DNA from: an uncultured Oscillospiraceae bacterium
GTDB taxonomy: Bacteria; Bacillota; Clostridia; Oscillospirales; Ruminococcaceae
Reading direction: 5' to 3'
Length of the DNA: 33,875 bases
NCBI GenBank assembly: GCA_900547455.1
Contig: URGV01000022.1
Coordinates: forward strand, 1-33,875
Shown here: positions 15,193 through 23,963 of the stretch, piece by piece
Layout of the letters: every line of letters begins with the position of its first letter
Position numbering within the stretch: the stretch's first letter is position 1
Translations under genes and position numbers: made by a program
Notes under the pieces: model-generated
The model's input: only the letters and a program-made list of their open reading frames with translations
Database searches by the model: none
What the model was told of the DNA's origin: nothing

Positions 15193-16287
15193 TTAGACAT
15201 TGAAGCGGAACAGAACGACGTCGCCGTCCTGCATGACGTAGTCCTTGCCCTCCGAGCGGACCAGGCCCTTTTCCTTGGCGGCGGCAATTGAGCCGTTGGC
15301 GATCAGGTCCTCGTAGGAGATGACCTCGGCGCGGATGAAGCCGCGCTCAAAGTCGCTGTGAATCTTGCCGGCGGCCTGCGGCGCTTTGGTGCCGCGGGTG
15401 ATGGTCCAGGCGCGGACCTCCGGTTTGCCGGCGGTCAGGTAGGAGATGAGGCCCAGCAGGTGGTAGCCGGCCTTGATCAGGCGGTCCAGACCGGACTCTT
15501 TGAGGCCCAGCTCCTCGAGGAACATCATCTTGTCCTCCTTGGACATGTCGGCGATCTCCTCCTCCAGGCGGGCACAGATCGGCACAACCTCGGAGTTTTC
15601 CTCCCGGGCAATCTGCAGAACCTCGTTATAGAACGGGTTGGCGTCCAGCTTGCCGTTGAAGTCATCCTCGCTCATGTTGGCTACATAGATAATCGGCTTG
15701 TTGGAGAGCAGCGGGATGTCGGCCATGATGGCTTTTTCCTCGTCGGTGAACTCCATGCTGCGGGCAGACTTGCCCTCCTCCAGGTGCGCCTTGACGCGGT
15801 TGAGCAAATCCACCTCGGCCAGATATTTTTTATCACCCTTGGCGGCCTTGACCGCCTTGTCGATGCGGCGTTCGAGGATGTCCAGGTCGGAGAAGATCAG
15901 CTCCAGGTTGATGACCTCGATGTCGCGCTTGGGGCCGATGCTGCCCTCGACGTGGACAATCTCGCCGTCCTCAAAGCAGCGCACCACATGGACGATGGCG
16001 TCCACCTCGCGGATGTTGGAGAGGAATTTGTTGCCCAGGCCCTCGCCCTTGGAAGCGCCCTTGACAAGGCCGGCGATGTCCACAAACTCGATGACCGCCG
16101 GGGTGATCTTGTCCGGGTTGTACATCTTGGCCAGCTCGTCCAGGCGGTAGTCCGGGACGGCGACGGTGCCGATGTTGGGCTCGATGGTGCAGAAGGGGTA
16201 GTTGGCCGACTGTGCGCCGGCGTTGGTGATGGCGTTGAAAAGGGTGCTCTTGCCGACGTTCGGCAGACCCACGATGCCTAGTTTCAT
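15193..16287 (-). CDS. ychF: Redox-regulated ATPase YchF (Obg-like)
   Basis: 364 residues, the usual length. G1 GLPNVGKSTLFNAIT at residues 6-20, G2 region NYPFCTIEPNIG, G3 DIAGLVKGASKGEGLGNKFL, and the altered G4 NMSEDD (NxxE rather than NKxD), which makes this family prefer ATP to GTP. The C-terminal TGS domain ends in DYVMQDGDVVLFRFNV. Ribosome-associated ATPase linked to translation and oxidative-stress control in other bacteria. Start at ATG 16287; the longer upstream frame runs through the promoter. Confidence 0.97.
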   Translation of the reverse strand: MKLGIVGLPNVGKSTLFNAITNAGAQSANYPFCTIEPNIGTVAVPDYRLDELAKMYNPDKITPAVIEFVDIAGLVKGASKGEGLGNKFLSNIREVDAIVHVVRCFEDGEIVHVEGSIGPKRDIEVINLELIFSDLDILERRIDKAVKAAKGDKKYLAEVDLLNRVKAHLEEGKSARSMEFTDEEKAIMADIPLLSNKPIIYVANMSEDDFNGKLDANPFYNEVLQIAREENSEVVPICARLEEEIADMSKEDKMMFLEELGLKESGLDRLIKAGYHLLGLISYLTAGKPEVRAWTITRGTKAPQAAGKIHSDFERGFIRAEVISYEDLIANGSIAAAKEKGLVRSEGKDYVMQDGDVVLFRFNV

Positions 16288-16348
16288 GTTGATTCGTTCC
16301 TTTCTATCTCTATCGCAAAAATCGATTCGATGAGCTTGACACATCCCT

Positions 16349-16377
16349 ATTATACCGTCACTGCCTTTTTTAGGCAA
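16349..16377 (-). promoter_or_regulatory. Promoter of ychF
   Basis: Minus strand TTGCCT (16377-16372), 17-base spacer, TATAAT (16354-16349). Confidence 0.75.
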
Positions 16378-16580
16378 GAGGCCAAACGGGAAAATACGGG
16401 GAAGCAGGCGCTTTTTCACACCCTCCACCGCCAGGTGTTGAAAATGGGAAGGGATATTTCATGGGTTTAGCAAAATCTGTTTAAAGTTTTTTCACCAAAT
16501 TTCGGCACAGTTTAGTATAATAAATAATAAAGTGCAGAGCCCGGTTTCGACAAAAACGGGATGAAACTTTCCGAGGAATG

Positions 16581-16589
16581 TGCTATAAT
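16581..16589 (+). promoter_or_regulatory. Extended -10 promoter of the two-component operon
   Basis: TGCTATAAT, inside a 14-mer (16578-16591) identical to that of the selD promoter. The leader to the response-regulator start is about 110 bases. Confidence 0.65.
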
Positions 16590-16702
16590 AAGGAAAGAAT
16601 GCGGCACAAAAAATTGACAGAAACCTCCCGCGAAGGGACGCTGGCCGCCGCTGCGGCGCCTGAGGGGGATTTGAAAAAAGCGGCGGAGAAATGGAGCAAG
16701 GT

Positions 16703-17395
16703 ATGTCTATGGGGAAGATCCTGGTTGCAGACGACGATCAGAACATTGCAGAACTGTTAAAATTATATTTGGAAAAAGAAGGCTACACCGTTGTGCTGGC
16801 CGCGGACGGCATGGAGGCAAACGAGAAGTTTGCCGCTGAAAATCCGGACATTGTCCTGCTGGACATCATGATGCCAAAGCTGGACGGCTGGCAGGTTTGC
16901 CGCGACATCCGCAAAAAGTCCAACTGCCCGATCATCATGATTACCGCCAAGGGCGAGACCTTTGACAAGGTGCTGGGCCTGGAGCTGGGCGCGGACGACT
17001 ACATCGTCAAGCCATTTGAAGCAAAAGAGGTGGTCGCGCGCATCAAGGCGGTCATGAGAAGAACCGGCAAGTCCTCCTCGGCCAACGATATCAAGGAGGT
17101 CTCCTACGACAAGCTGGTGGTCAACATGACCAAGTATGAGCTGAAGGTGGACGGCAAGGTTGTCGACACCCCGCCCAAGGAGCTGGAGCTGCTGTACCAT
17201 CTGGCCAGCAATCCAAACCGGGTCTACACCCGCGATCAGCTGCTCAACGAGGTTTGGGGCTTTGAGTACTACGGCGATTCCAGAACGGTCGACGTGCACA
17301 TCAAGCGCCTGCGCGAAAAGCTGGAGGGCGTCTCGGACAAATGGAGCCTGAAAACCGTGTGGGGCGTCGGGTATAAGTTTGAAGTAAAGGAGTAA
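16703..17395 (+). CDS. OmpR/PhoB-family response regulator
   Basis: 230 residues. Receiver domain at about 4-120 with acidic pocket DDD (10-12), phosphoacceptor Asp54 (LLDIMMP), the Thr of ITAKGE and the Lys of YIVKPF. The C-terminal winged helix ends in SRTVDVHIKRLREKL and TVWGVGYKF. Binds DNA as a phosphorylated dimer on direct repeats. Start chosen at ATG 16703, 6 bases after GGAG; ATGs at 16691 and 16709 are alternatives. Its partner kinase follows, with a terminator-like hairpin between. The htrA gene just downstream is a plausible target. Confidence 0.93.
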   Translation: MSMGKILVADDDQNIAELLKLYLEKEGYTVVLAADGMEANEKFAAENPDIVLLDIMMPKLDGWQVCRDIRKKSNCPIIMITAKGETFDKVLGLELGADDYIVKPFEAKEVVARIKAVMRRTGKSSSANDIKEVSYDKLVVNMTKYELKVDGKVVDTPPKELELLYHLASNPNRVYTRDQLLNEVWGFEYYGDSRTVDVHIKRLREKLEGVSDKWSLKTVWGVGYKFEVKE

Positions 17396-17408
17396 TCAAA
17401 AGCCTCCG

Positions 17409-17439
17409 GGCCGCTGAGCTTGATCCTCAGCGGCCTTTT
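17409..17439 (+). terminator. Terminator-like hairpin between response regulator and kinase
   Basis: Perfect 10-bp stem (17409-17418 with 17426-17435) followed by TTTTCTGTT. It is placed inside the operon, so kinase expression probably depends on partial read-through. Confidence 0.75.
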
Positions 17440-17480
17440 CTGTTGGAGCTTTTGTGTCATCAGAAAGGGAGAGATGATCG

Positions 17481-18956
17481 ATGCGGCAAAGCCTGTTCAG
17501 AAAGTATTTTTCGATGTGCTGCTCCATCACCCTGGCCGGCATTGTGGTGCTGGGCGTGGTGTTCATGGTGTTTGCGGCGCAGTATTTTCAGGAGGACAAG
17601 CTGGGAGCGCTGGAAAAGAACGCGGAATATGCGGCGCAGATGAGTGAAAAATATATTGTGTCGGTGGACGGCCAGTACCAGCTGGCCAACAACACCATGC
17701 TCACCAGTGCCTGGATCCCGATGGCAAAGGCGCTGGATGCGGATATCTATCTGGCGAACATGTCCGGGGAGGTGCTGGTGTGCACCCACCGCTCCGCCTG
17801 CAACCACATGGTATACGGCATCGGAGAGGAGATCCTCGACGAGGTGCGGGAAAACGGCATCTACACCGAGGTGGGCAAGATGGGGGAGATCTATAAGAGC
17901 TCCTACTACACGGCGGGTGTCCCGCTGACCCTCTCGGACGGAAGGCTGGCCGGCGTGGTGTTCGCCTCCAGCTCGGCGCAGGGCCTGACCGACTTTATGA
18001 GTGAGATCCTGCGGGTTTTTCTGCTGAGCGTGCTGGTGATGATGGTGGTCATCTTTGTGCTGGCCTACATCGTATCCGGCAGCCTGACCCGCCCGCTGCG
18101 CGAGATGGCAAAGGCCACCGAAGCTTTTGCGCGCGGCGATTTCAGCGTGCGGGTGCCGGTCAATGAACGGGACGAGATCGGCAAGCTGGCGATGGCCTTC
18201 AACAACATGGCGGACAGCTTGGCCCAGCAGGAGACGGTGCGCCGCTCCTTTATCGCCAACGTCTCGCACGAGCTGAAGACCCCGATGACCAGCATCGCCG
18301 GCTTCATCGACGGCATTCTGGACGGAACCATCCCGCAGGAGAAGGAACGGCACTACCTGACCATTGTCTCGGACGAGGTCAAGAGATTGTCCCGCATGGT
18401 GCGCTCGATGCTCAACATCGCCAAGATTGAGGCAGGAGAGATGAAGCTCAAGCCGACCGTCTTTGATGTCAACGAGGTGGTGCTGTCCAGCATCTTCACC
18501 TTCGAGCAGATGATTGAGAAAAAACATCTGGACATTCGCGGCCTGGAGGAAGGCAAGGTGATGGTGGAGGCCGACGAGGACCTGATCCACCAGGTGGTCT
18601 ACAACCTGCTGGAAAACGCCGTCAAATTTGTCAACGATGGCGGCTATATCGAGGTCAGCTATACGGTGGAGCAGAAGCGGACCTACATCCATATCAAAAA
18701 TTCCGGCGAGGGCATCCCGAAGGAGGAGATCTCCAAGGTGTTCGACCGGTTTTACAAGACCGACCGCTCCAGAAGCATGGACAAGACCGGTGTTGGTCTG
18801 GGGCTGTACATCGTGCGCCAGATTGTCAACCTGCATCAGGGCGAGGTCATTGTGCGCAGCGTGGAGGGCGAATACTGCGAGTTCAGCTTCTCGGTGGCGA
18901 CCGCGCCCAAGGCGCTGACCAAACAGCCCAAGCCGGTCGATGTCCGTGAGGTGTAG
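17481..18956 (+). CDS. Membrane sensor histidine kinase
   Basis: 491 residues. First membrane helix at about 15-35, extracellular sensor domain at about 36-170, second helix at about 178-200. Then HAMP (SGSLTRPLREMAKATEAF), HisKA with phosphoacceptor His263 (NVSHELKTPM), and the ATPase domain with N box NLLENAVKF, G1 NSGEGI (DxGxG is usual; the first position is Asn here), F box FDRFYKTDRSR, and G2 TGVGLGLYIV. The sensor part contains two Cys close together (CTHRSAC) that could respond to redox state or bind a metal. ATG 17481 has GGGAGAG upstream. Partner of the preceding response regulator; the signal is unknown. Confidence 0.92.
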   Translation: MRQSLFRKYFSMCCSITLAGIVVLGVVFMVFAAQYFQEDKLGALEKNAEYAAQMSEKYIVSVDGQYQLANNTMLTSAWIPMAKALDADIYLANMSGEVLVCTHRSACNHMVYGIGEEILDEVRENGIYTEVGKMGEIYKSSYYTAGVPLTLSDGRLAGVVFASSSAQGLTDFMSEILRVFLLSVLVMMVVIFVLAYIVSGSLTRPLREMAKATEAFARGDFSVRVPVNERDEIGKLAMAFNNMADSLAQQETVRRSFIANVSHELKTPMTSIAGFIDGILDGTIPQEKERHYLTIVSDEVKRLSRMVRSMLNIAKIEAGEMKLKPTVFDVNEVVLSSIFTFEQMIEKKHLDIRGLEEGKVMVEADEDLIHQVVYNLLENAVKFVNDGGYIEVSYTVEQKRTYIHIKNSGEGIPKEEISKVFDRFYKTDRSRSMDKTGVGLGLYIVRQIVNLHQGEVIVRSVEGEYCEFSFSVATAPKALTKQPKPVDVREV

Positions 18957-18989
18957 CGGGAGCGCTGCCGGCAGTGGATACAAAATAAC

Positions 18990-19074
18990 GAAACAATGTT
19001 CACGAATTGAGGTTGGAAAAGTATGAAACAATTTAAGTCTTGTTTCATTTATTTTCATAAATTGCCGGTATAAT
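18990..19074 (+). promoter_or_regulatory. htrA promoter region with palindrome and repeated GAAACAAT
   Basis: -10 TATAAT (19069-19074) without a convincing -35, which suggests activation. TGAAACAA-N8-TTGTTTCA (19024-19047) is a perfect 8-bp inverted repeat where the -35 would be. GAAACAAT occurs at 18990-18997 and again at 19025-19032. These are candidate binding sites for the neighbouring response regulator. Confidence 0.55.
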
Positions 19075-19150
19075 AAAAATCGTGAAAGCCAAAAACATCA
19101 ATCATCCGGCAGAGGTGTTTTGCAGACCGGATACAGGGAGGTTTTTCAAT

Positions 19151-20860
19151 ATGGATGAAAAGAAATTTGAAGCAGGCGACCAAGCCCCACAGGAAAATCA
19201 AAACACGCAGGAAAATATCAACAATCAGTCCGGCGCAGCGCAGCAGAACGCGCAGCAAAATGCAGGCAGCTCGGAAAGCGGCAGCGGCTGGGTCTTTTCG
19301 GATAAAAATGTTTCGGGAGCACACCAGCAGGATGAGAGCGGAACATCCCAGCAGCCAAACCAGGAGGGCTGGTACCGCTCCGGTCCGCAGCAGAGCCACG
19401 AGCAGGCAGGCCAGGATCAGAACCAGAACCCGGCCTACAGCAGCCGGTACAGCTACGGGGAGTCCGCTTCCCAGCAGGGGCAGCAGGCGGAGAACAGCGC
19501 GGACAGCTCCAAGTCCGGCGAACATTATAAATGGAACTATGAGGATTATCAGCAGACCCCGAAGGCGGAAGGTAAGCATGCCGGCAAGAAGAAAAATAAA
19601 GGCCTGAAGGTCTTTGCGGGCATCATGTGCGCCATTCTGTGCGTGGGCGTTGTCAGCCTGGCAGGCTACGGAACCTATGCGCTGGTCTCCAACCAGCAGG
19701 ATCAGCAGTCGGCTGAGGCCACAACCGAGGGCACAGACGAGCAGAACCAGTCCTCCACCACGCTGGTCCTGAACGACAAACCGTCCACCAGCAATTCCAG
19801 CGCATCGGTTGACCTCTCTGAAGGGGAGCTGACCATCACCGAGCGGGCGGAGAAGGTACTGCCTTCCACCGTCGGCATTGTCAGCTACATCCAGAACCAG
19901 CAGAGCATCTTCGGCGGTGAGCAGAGCCAGGGTTCCGGCATCATCATCAGCGCGGACGGCTACATCGTCACCAACGAGCACGTCATCAGCGGCGCAACCA
20001 GCATCAAGGTTGTCCTGCAGGATGACAGCGAATACAACGCGACCCTCGTCGGCTCGGATGAGAGAACCGACCTGGCTGTTTTGAAGATCGACGCGACCGG
20101 CCTGACCCCGGCGGAGTTTGGCAACTCGGATCAGATGCAGATCGGCGAGCAGGTCATCGCAATCGGCAACCCGGGCGGTCTGGAGCTGGCGGGTACCGTA
20201 ACCGTAGGTTATGTTTCGGCGGTTAACCGCTCGATTACCACCACCAACGGCAACACGGTAAACTGCGTCCAGACCGACGCTGCCATCAACCCCGGCAACT
20301 CCGGCGGCGCGCTGGTCAACACCTATGGCCAGGTTATCGGCATCAACTCCCAGAAGATCGCGGCGACCGACTATGAAGGCATCGGCTTTGCCATCTCGAT
20401 CAACGAGGCGCAGCCGATCATCAACGACCTGATCCAGTACGGTTACGTTCGCGGCAGAGTGGTCATGGGCATCACCATGCAGATGATCGACCAGACCTAC
20501 GCGGCGATTTATGGTTATCAGCCAGGTATCGGTGTCGTATCGGTAGAGGCTGGTTCTCCGGCTGAGGAGGCAGGACTGGTTGCGGGCGATATCATCACCG
20601 CCATTGACGGACAGAGCATCACCACACAGGAAGAGCTCAACAGCCTGCTGGAGCAGTACAGCCCTGGCGACACCATCACCCTGACCGTTTACAGACAGAG
20701 CGTCCGCGGCGATGGGCAGGAGCTGAGCATGGAGCTGACCTTTGCAGAAGCGGGTGCGCCTTCTGACACAACCACACAGCAGTCCAGCCAGCAGTCCACA
20801 CAGCAGAGCCAAGCACAGAACGAGAGCAGCACCAGCCCGTGGAGCTGGATGTTCCAGTAA
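19151..20860 (+). CDS. htrA: HtrA/DegP-type serine protease with PDZ domain, membrane anchored
   Basis: 569 residues. Residues 1 to about 150 are a cytoplasmic Gln/Asn/Ser-rich disordered tail, then one membrane helix (GLKVFAGIMCAILCVGVVSL), a Ser/Thr linker, and a trypsin-like domain with catalytic His277 (TNEHVIS), Asp307 (RTDLAVLK) and Ser384 (PGNSGGAL). A PDZ domain (PGIGVVSVEAGSPAEEAGLV) follows, then a Gln/Ser-rich tail of about 35 residues. Degrades or refolds damaged exported proteins outside the membrane. Start at ATG 19151 with GGGAGG; the long hydrophilic tail before the helix is typical of Clostridia HtrA. Directly after a two-component system, as in CssRS-type control in Bacillus. 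Confidence 0.95.
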   Translation: MDEKKFEAGDQAPQENQNTQENINNQSGAAQQNAQQNAGSSESGSGWVFSDKNVSGAHQQDESGTSQQPNQEGWYRSGPQQSHEQAGQDQNQNPAYSSRYSYGESASQQGQQAENSADSSKSGEHYKWNYEDYQQTPKAEGKHAGKKKNKGLKVFAGIMCAILCVGVVSLAGYGTYALVSNQQDQQSAEATTEGTDEQNQSSTTLVLNDKPSTSNSSASVDLSEGELTITERAEKVLPSTVGIVSYIQNQQSIFGGEQSQGSGIIISADGYIVTNEHVISGATSIKVVLQDDSEYNATLVGSDERTDLAVLKIDATGLTPAEFGNSDQMQIGEQVIAIGNPGGLELAGTVTVGYVSAVNRSITTTNGNTVNCVQTDAAINPGNSGGALVNTYGQVIGINSQKIAATDYEGIGFAISINEAQPIINDLIQYGYVRGRVVMGITMQMIDQTYAAIYGYQPGIGVVSVEAGSPAEEAGLVAGDIITAIDGQSITTQEELNSLLEQYSPGDTITLTVYRQSVRGDGQELSMELTFAEAGAPSDTTTQQSSQQSTQQSQAQNESSTSPWSWMFQ

Positions 20861-20876
20861 ATAAATCAAAGAAGCG

Positions 20877-20915
20877 AAAAGCCCGAGACGTCATCGCAGG
20901 CCGCCTCGGGCTTTT
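20877..20915 (+). terminator. Terminator of htrA
   Basis: 11-bp stem (20877-20887 with 20905-20915) with A4/T5 ends. Confidence 0.85.
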
Positions 20916-20977
20916 TGTGTCAAAAGGTCTCTATACAAGAATGTTAAAATTTTATCCTTTTGGCGGTGGAAAATCTG

Positions 20978-20983
20978 TATAAT
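20978..20983 (+). promoter_or_regulatory. Candidate -10 box for pyruvate kinase
   Basis: TATAAT in an AT-rich stretch after the htrA terminator; no strong -35 at 16-18 bases. The leader would be about 125 bases. Confidence 0.45.
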
Positions 20984-21113
20984 CTTAGAAATTTTTTCAA
21001 ATAGTGCGGTTGGAAGATTGATTTTATTCGGCTTGTAAGATATAGTTTTAGTAGGGGAAATTTTGTGTAATGAAAAGGACGATTTTATTGAGTCAAAAAG
21101 GAGTGTGCTCCGT

Positions 21114-22868
21114 ATGAGAAAGACAAAAATTATCTGTACGCTGGGACCTGCCAGCGAGACGGAACAAGTGCTGCGCGAGATGATCGAGGCGGGCATGAAC
21201 GTGGCCCGCTTTAACTTCTCCCACGGCTCCCATGAGGAACACCTGAAAAGATTAAAACTGGTCAAGAAGCTGCGCAAGGAGATGGATGTTTCGCTTGGCG
21301 CGCTGCTGGACACCAAGGGCCCGGAAATCCGTCTTGGGAAAATAGAGGGCGGAAAGACGGTTTTAAAGGACGGCGATCCCTTCACCCTGACCACCGAGCA
21401 GATTGTCGGCGACAACACCCGCGCCTCGGTCAGCTTCCAGGACCTGACAAAGGATGTCAAGGAAGGGGACCGCATCCTCATCGACGACGGTCTGATCGAG
21501 CTGCAGGTGCAGAAGGTCAGCGACAAGGAAATCCAGTGCGTCGTGCTCAACGGCGGCCCCATCTCCGACCACAAGGGCGTCAACGTGCCGAACGTCGAGC
21601 TGTCGATGCCGTACTTAAGCGACAAGGACCGCGACGACATCAAGTTTGGCATCGAGGCGGGCTTTGATTTCATCGCCGCCTCCTTCACCCGCTGCGCGCA
21701 GGACATTCTGCAGATCCGGGAAATTCTGGAGGAAAACGGCTGCAACACCATCAAGATTATCGCCAAGATTGAGAACGCCCAGGGCGTCAACAACATCGAC
21801 GAGATTCTGCGCGTCTCGGACGGCATCATGATTGCCCGCGGCGACATGGGCGTTGAGATCCCGCTGGAGGATGTGCCGATCATCCAGAAGATGATTATTC
21901 AGCGCGTCTACAACAGCGGCAAATATGTCATCACCGCCACCCAGATGCTGGACAGCATGATGAACCATCCGCGCCCGACCAGAGCGGAGGCGACCGACGT
22001 GGCCAACGCTATCTATGACGGCACCAGCGTCATCATGCTCTCAGGCGAGACCGCTGCGGGCAAATATCCGGTCGAGTCGGTCAAGACGATGGCCCGCATC
22101 GCCGAGCGCACCGAGGAGGACATCAACTACCGCCGCCGCTTCCGCGAGTATGACAGTGCGCAGAACCGCGACGTCACCAACGCCATCTCCCACGCGACCT
22201 GTTCGGCGGCCTACGACCTGGAGGCAAGCGCCATCATCACCGTCACCCAGTCCGGCCAGACCGCGCGGATGATCAGCAAGTACCGCCCGCAGATGCCGAT
22301 CATCGGCTGCACCACCCAGATGGCGACCTACCGCCACCTGAGCATGTCCTGGGGCGTTATGCCGGTGCTGTGCGAGGAGCAGAACACCGAGGACGCGCTG
22401 TTTAAACACGCGATGGCCCGCTCCAAGGAGTGCGGCTTTGTCAAGGACGGCGACCTGGTGGTCATCACCGCAGGCGTGCCGCTGGGCATCCCCGGCACCA
22501 CCAACCTCTTAAAGGTGCAGACGGTCGGCGACGTGATTCTGCATGGCATGGGCATCGGCGGCGGCAACGTCAAAGCCGGTGTTTGTGTGGCCAAGAGCGA
22601 GCGCGAGGCGCTGCAGAACTTTAAGGCAGGGGACATTCTGGTCATCGACAGCACCACCAACGAGCTGCTGGATGTGATGAAGAAGGCCTCCGGCATCATC
22701 ACCGCGCAGCCGGGCGTCAATTCTCATGCCGCCATCGTCGGCCTGGCGCTGAATATCCCGGTTATTGTGGGCGCAAAGGACTGCACCCAGATTCTGCGCA
22801 ACGGAACTTCGATTCTGCTGGATGCCAGCAAGGGCATTGTCTGCAACCTGACAAACCAGCAGGACTAG
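21114..22868 (+). CDS. pyk: Pyruvate kinase with C-terminal PEP-utiliser-like domain
   Basis: 584 residues, the long Bacillus-type form (about 585). Converts phosphoenolpyruvate and ADP to pyruvate and ATP. Seen are RKTKIICTLGPAS at the N-terminus, NFSHGSHEEH, LDTKGPEIR, IIAKIENAQGVNNIDEIL, MIARGDMGVEIP, and TATQMLDSM. The extra C-terminal domain carries ITAQPGVNSHAAIVGLALNIPVIVG, similar to the phosphohistidine domain of PEP-utilising enzymes but with Asn-Ser before the His, as in other long pyruvate kinases where it is thought structural. ATG 21114 has AAGGAG; upstream in-frame codons are leader. Confidence 0.97.
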   Translation: MRKTKIICTLGPASETEQVLREMIEAGMNVARFNFSHGSHEEHLKRLKLVKKLRKEMDVSLGALLDTKGPEIRLGKIEGGKTVLKDGDPFTLTTEQIVGDNTRASVSFQDLTKDVKEGDRILIDDGLIELQVQKVSDKEIQCVVLNGGPISDHKGVNVPNVELSMPYLSDKDRDDIKFGIEAGFDFIAASFTRCAQDILQIREILEENGCNTIKIIAKIENAQGVNNIDEILRVSDGIMIARGDMGVEIPLEDVPIIQKMIIQRVYNSGKYVITATQMLDSMMNHPRPTRAEATDVANAIYDGTSVIMLSGETAAGKYPVESVKTMARIAERTEEDINYRRRFREYDSAQNRDVTNAISHATCSAAYDLEASAIITVTQSGQTARMISKYRPQMPIIGCTTQMATYRHLSMSWGVMPVLCEEQNTEDALFKHAMARSKECGFVKDGDLVVITAGVPLGIPGTTNLLKVQTVGDVILHGMGIGGGNVKAGVCVAKSEREALQNFKAGDILVIDSTTNELLDVMKKASGIITAQPGVNSHAAIVGLALNIPVIVGAKDCTQILRNGTSILLDASKGIVCNLTNQQD

Positions 22869-22914
22869 CATCAATGGGGGAGCGGCGCTGGCGCCCCTTG
22901 AAAGGAGCCCTGGT

Positions 22915-23796
22915 ATGAGAAGGATTCTCAAACAAGCAATGCTGGTACTGGCGGCGGCGGTGCTGATGATGGCCGCCGCGGGCTGCGGACAGCAGGAGGA
23001 ACCTGCCGAACAGGCTGCGCAGACGGCGCCTGTCCAGCAGGAGCAGGCGCCGGACGATGCACAGGAGGAGGAAGAACAGCCCGAGGTGGCAATCCCTTCC
23101 CTGACCGCCCAGATTCAGCAGGCACAGCAGAAAAACGAGGACATCGTCGGCTGGCTGCGGATCGACGACACCGAAATCGACGGAGCGGTGGTGCAGGGAA
23201 AGGACAACGAGGAGTACAAGCGCCTGAACGAGTGGGGCGAATACAGCTGGACCGGCAGCTTCTTTGCCGACTATGAGTGCAACTTGAACAGCCGTGAGGA
23301 GCTCTCCAAAAACACCGTCATCTACGGACACAACGTCCACTATGACGACGACATGGAGGGGGAACGCTTCAGCCAGCTGTTCCACTTCACCGACATCGAC
23401 TTTGCGCGCGAGCACCCCTACGTCTACTTCTCGATCAACGGGGACGGGGAGGACAGCGCACAGGACATGGTGTGGCAGGTCTTCTCGGTGTTTTATACCA
23501 CCACCGATTTTGATTATATCCGCATCAACAAGGACTTCCGGGATCCCTCGCAGGGGGAGATCACCGACGCGCAGCTGATGAACATCATCACCGAGGCGCG
23601 GGACCGCTCCGAGTATGACTATGACGTCACGGTGAGTGGAACCGACAAGATTTTGACCCTGTCCACCTGCTCCTACAAGTACGGCAGGCGCAAGGATGTG
23701 CGGTTTGTGGTGATGGCAAAGCTGCTGGAGGAGGACGCTCCGCTGCAGGCCAGCACCTCCCTGGTTGTCAATGCCGACAAAAAGACGGTTGAATAG
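22915..23796 (+). CDS. Class B sortase with a lipobox-like signal
   Basis: 293 residues. The sortase fold starts at about residue 70 (NEDIVGWLRIDDTEIDGAVV). Catalytic His139 (YGHNVHYDDDM), Cys252 (LTLSTCSY) and Arg263 (VRFVVMAKL) are all present, so it should be active. The N-terminus is unusual: the hydrophobic segment ends in AAAGCG, a good lipobox, then an acidic Gln/Glu/Pro linker. This suggests a lipid-anchored sortase rather than the usual uncleaved membrane anchor. No LPxTG/NPxTG-like substrate is encoded in the window. AAGGAG lies ahead of the ATG. It starts 46 bases after pyk with no terminator, so read-through from pyk is likely. Confidence 0.9.
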   Translation: MRRILKQAMLVLAAAVLMMAAAGCGQQEEPAEQAAQTAPVQQEQAPDDAQEEEEQPEVAIPSLTAQIQQAQQKNEDIVGWLRIDDTEIDGAVVQGKDNEEYKRLNEWGEYSWTGSFFADYECNLNSREELSKNTVIYGHNVHYDDDMEGERFSQLFHFTDIDFAREHPYVYFSINGDGEDSAQDMVWQVFSVFYTTTDFDYIRINKDFRDPSQGEITDAQLMNIITEARDRSEYDYDVTVSGTDKILTLSTCSYKYGRRKDVRFVVMAKLLEEDAPLQASTSLVVNADKKTVE

Positions 23797-23820
23797 CGGG
23801 GGAAGGCAGCTTCCCTGATG

Positions 23821-23865
23821 GCTCCATCCGCTGTCCTTTGGGCGGCAGATGGAGCTTCTCTTTTT
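23821..23865 (+). terminator. Terminator of sortase gene
   Basis: Stem 23821-23828 with 23848-23855, with inner pairs CCGC/GCGG, followed by TTCTCTTTTT. Confidence 0.8.
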
Positions 23866-23908
23866 GCTCAGCATCGGAAAAAACTTTTTTACGGCACTCG
23901 AAACGAAC

Positions 23909-23946
23909 AAAAAAACACCCGACCAAAACGGTCGGGTGTTTTTTTT
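23909..23946. terminator. Bidirectional terminator between sortase and selenoprotein genes
   Basis: Perfect 16-bp stem (23909-23924 with 23930-23945) with an A7 run on the left and T8 on the right. It serves the minus-strand selenoprotein gene and backs up the sortase terminator. Confidence 0.95.
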
Positions 23947-23963
23947 CATCGTCAAACTCTCAA

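Noticed and set aside
19055..20869. Long antisense frame over htrA
   Set aside because: Shadow of the protease gene; it runs through the htrA terminator and promoter and shows no protein features.
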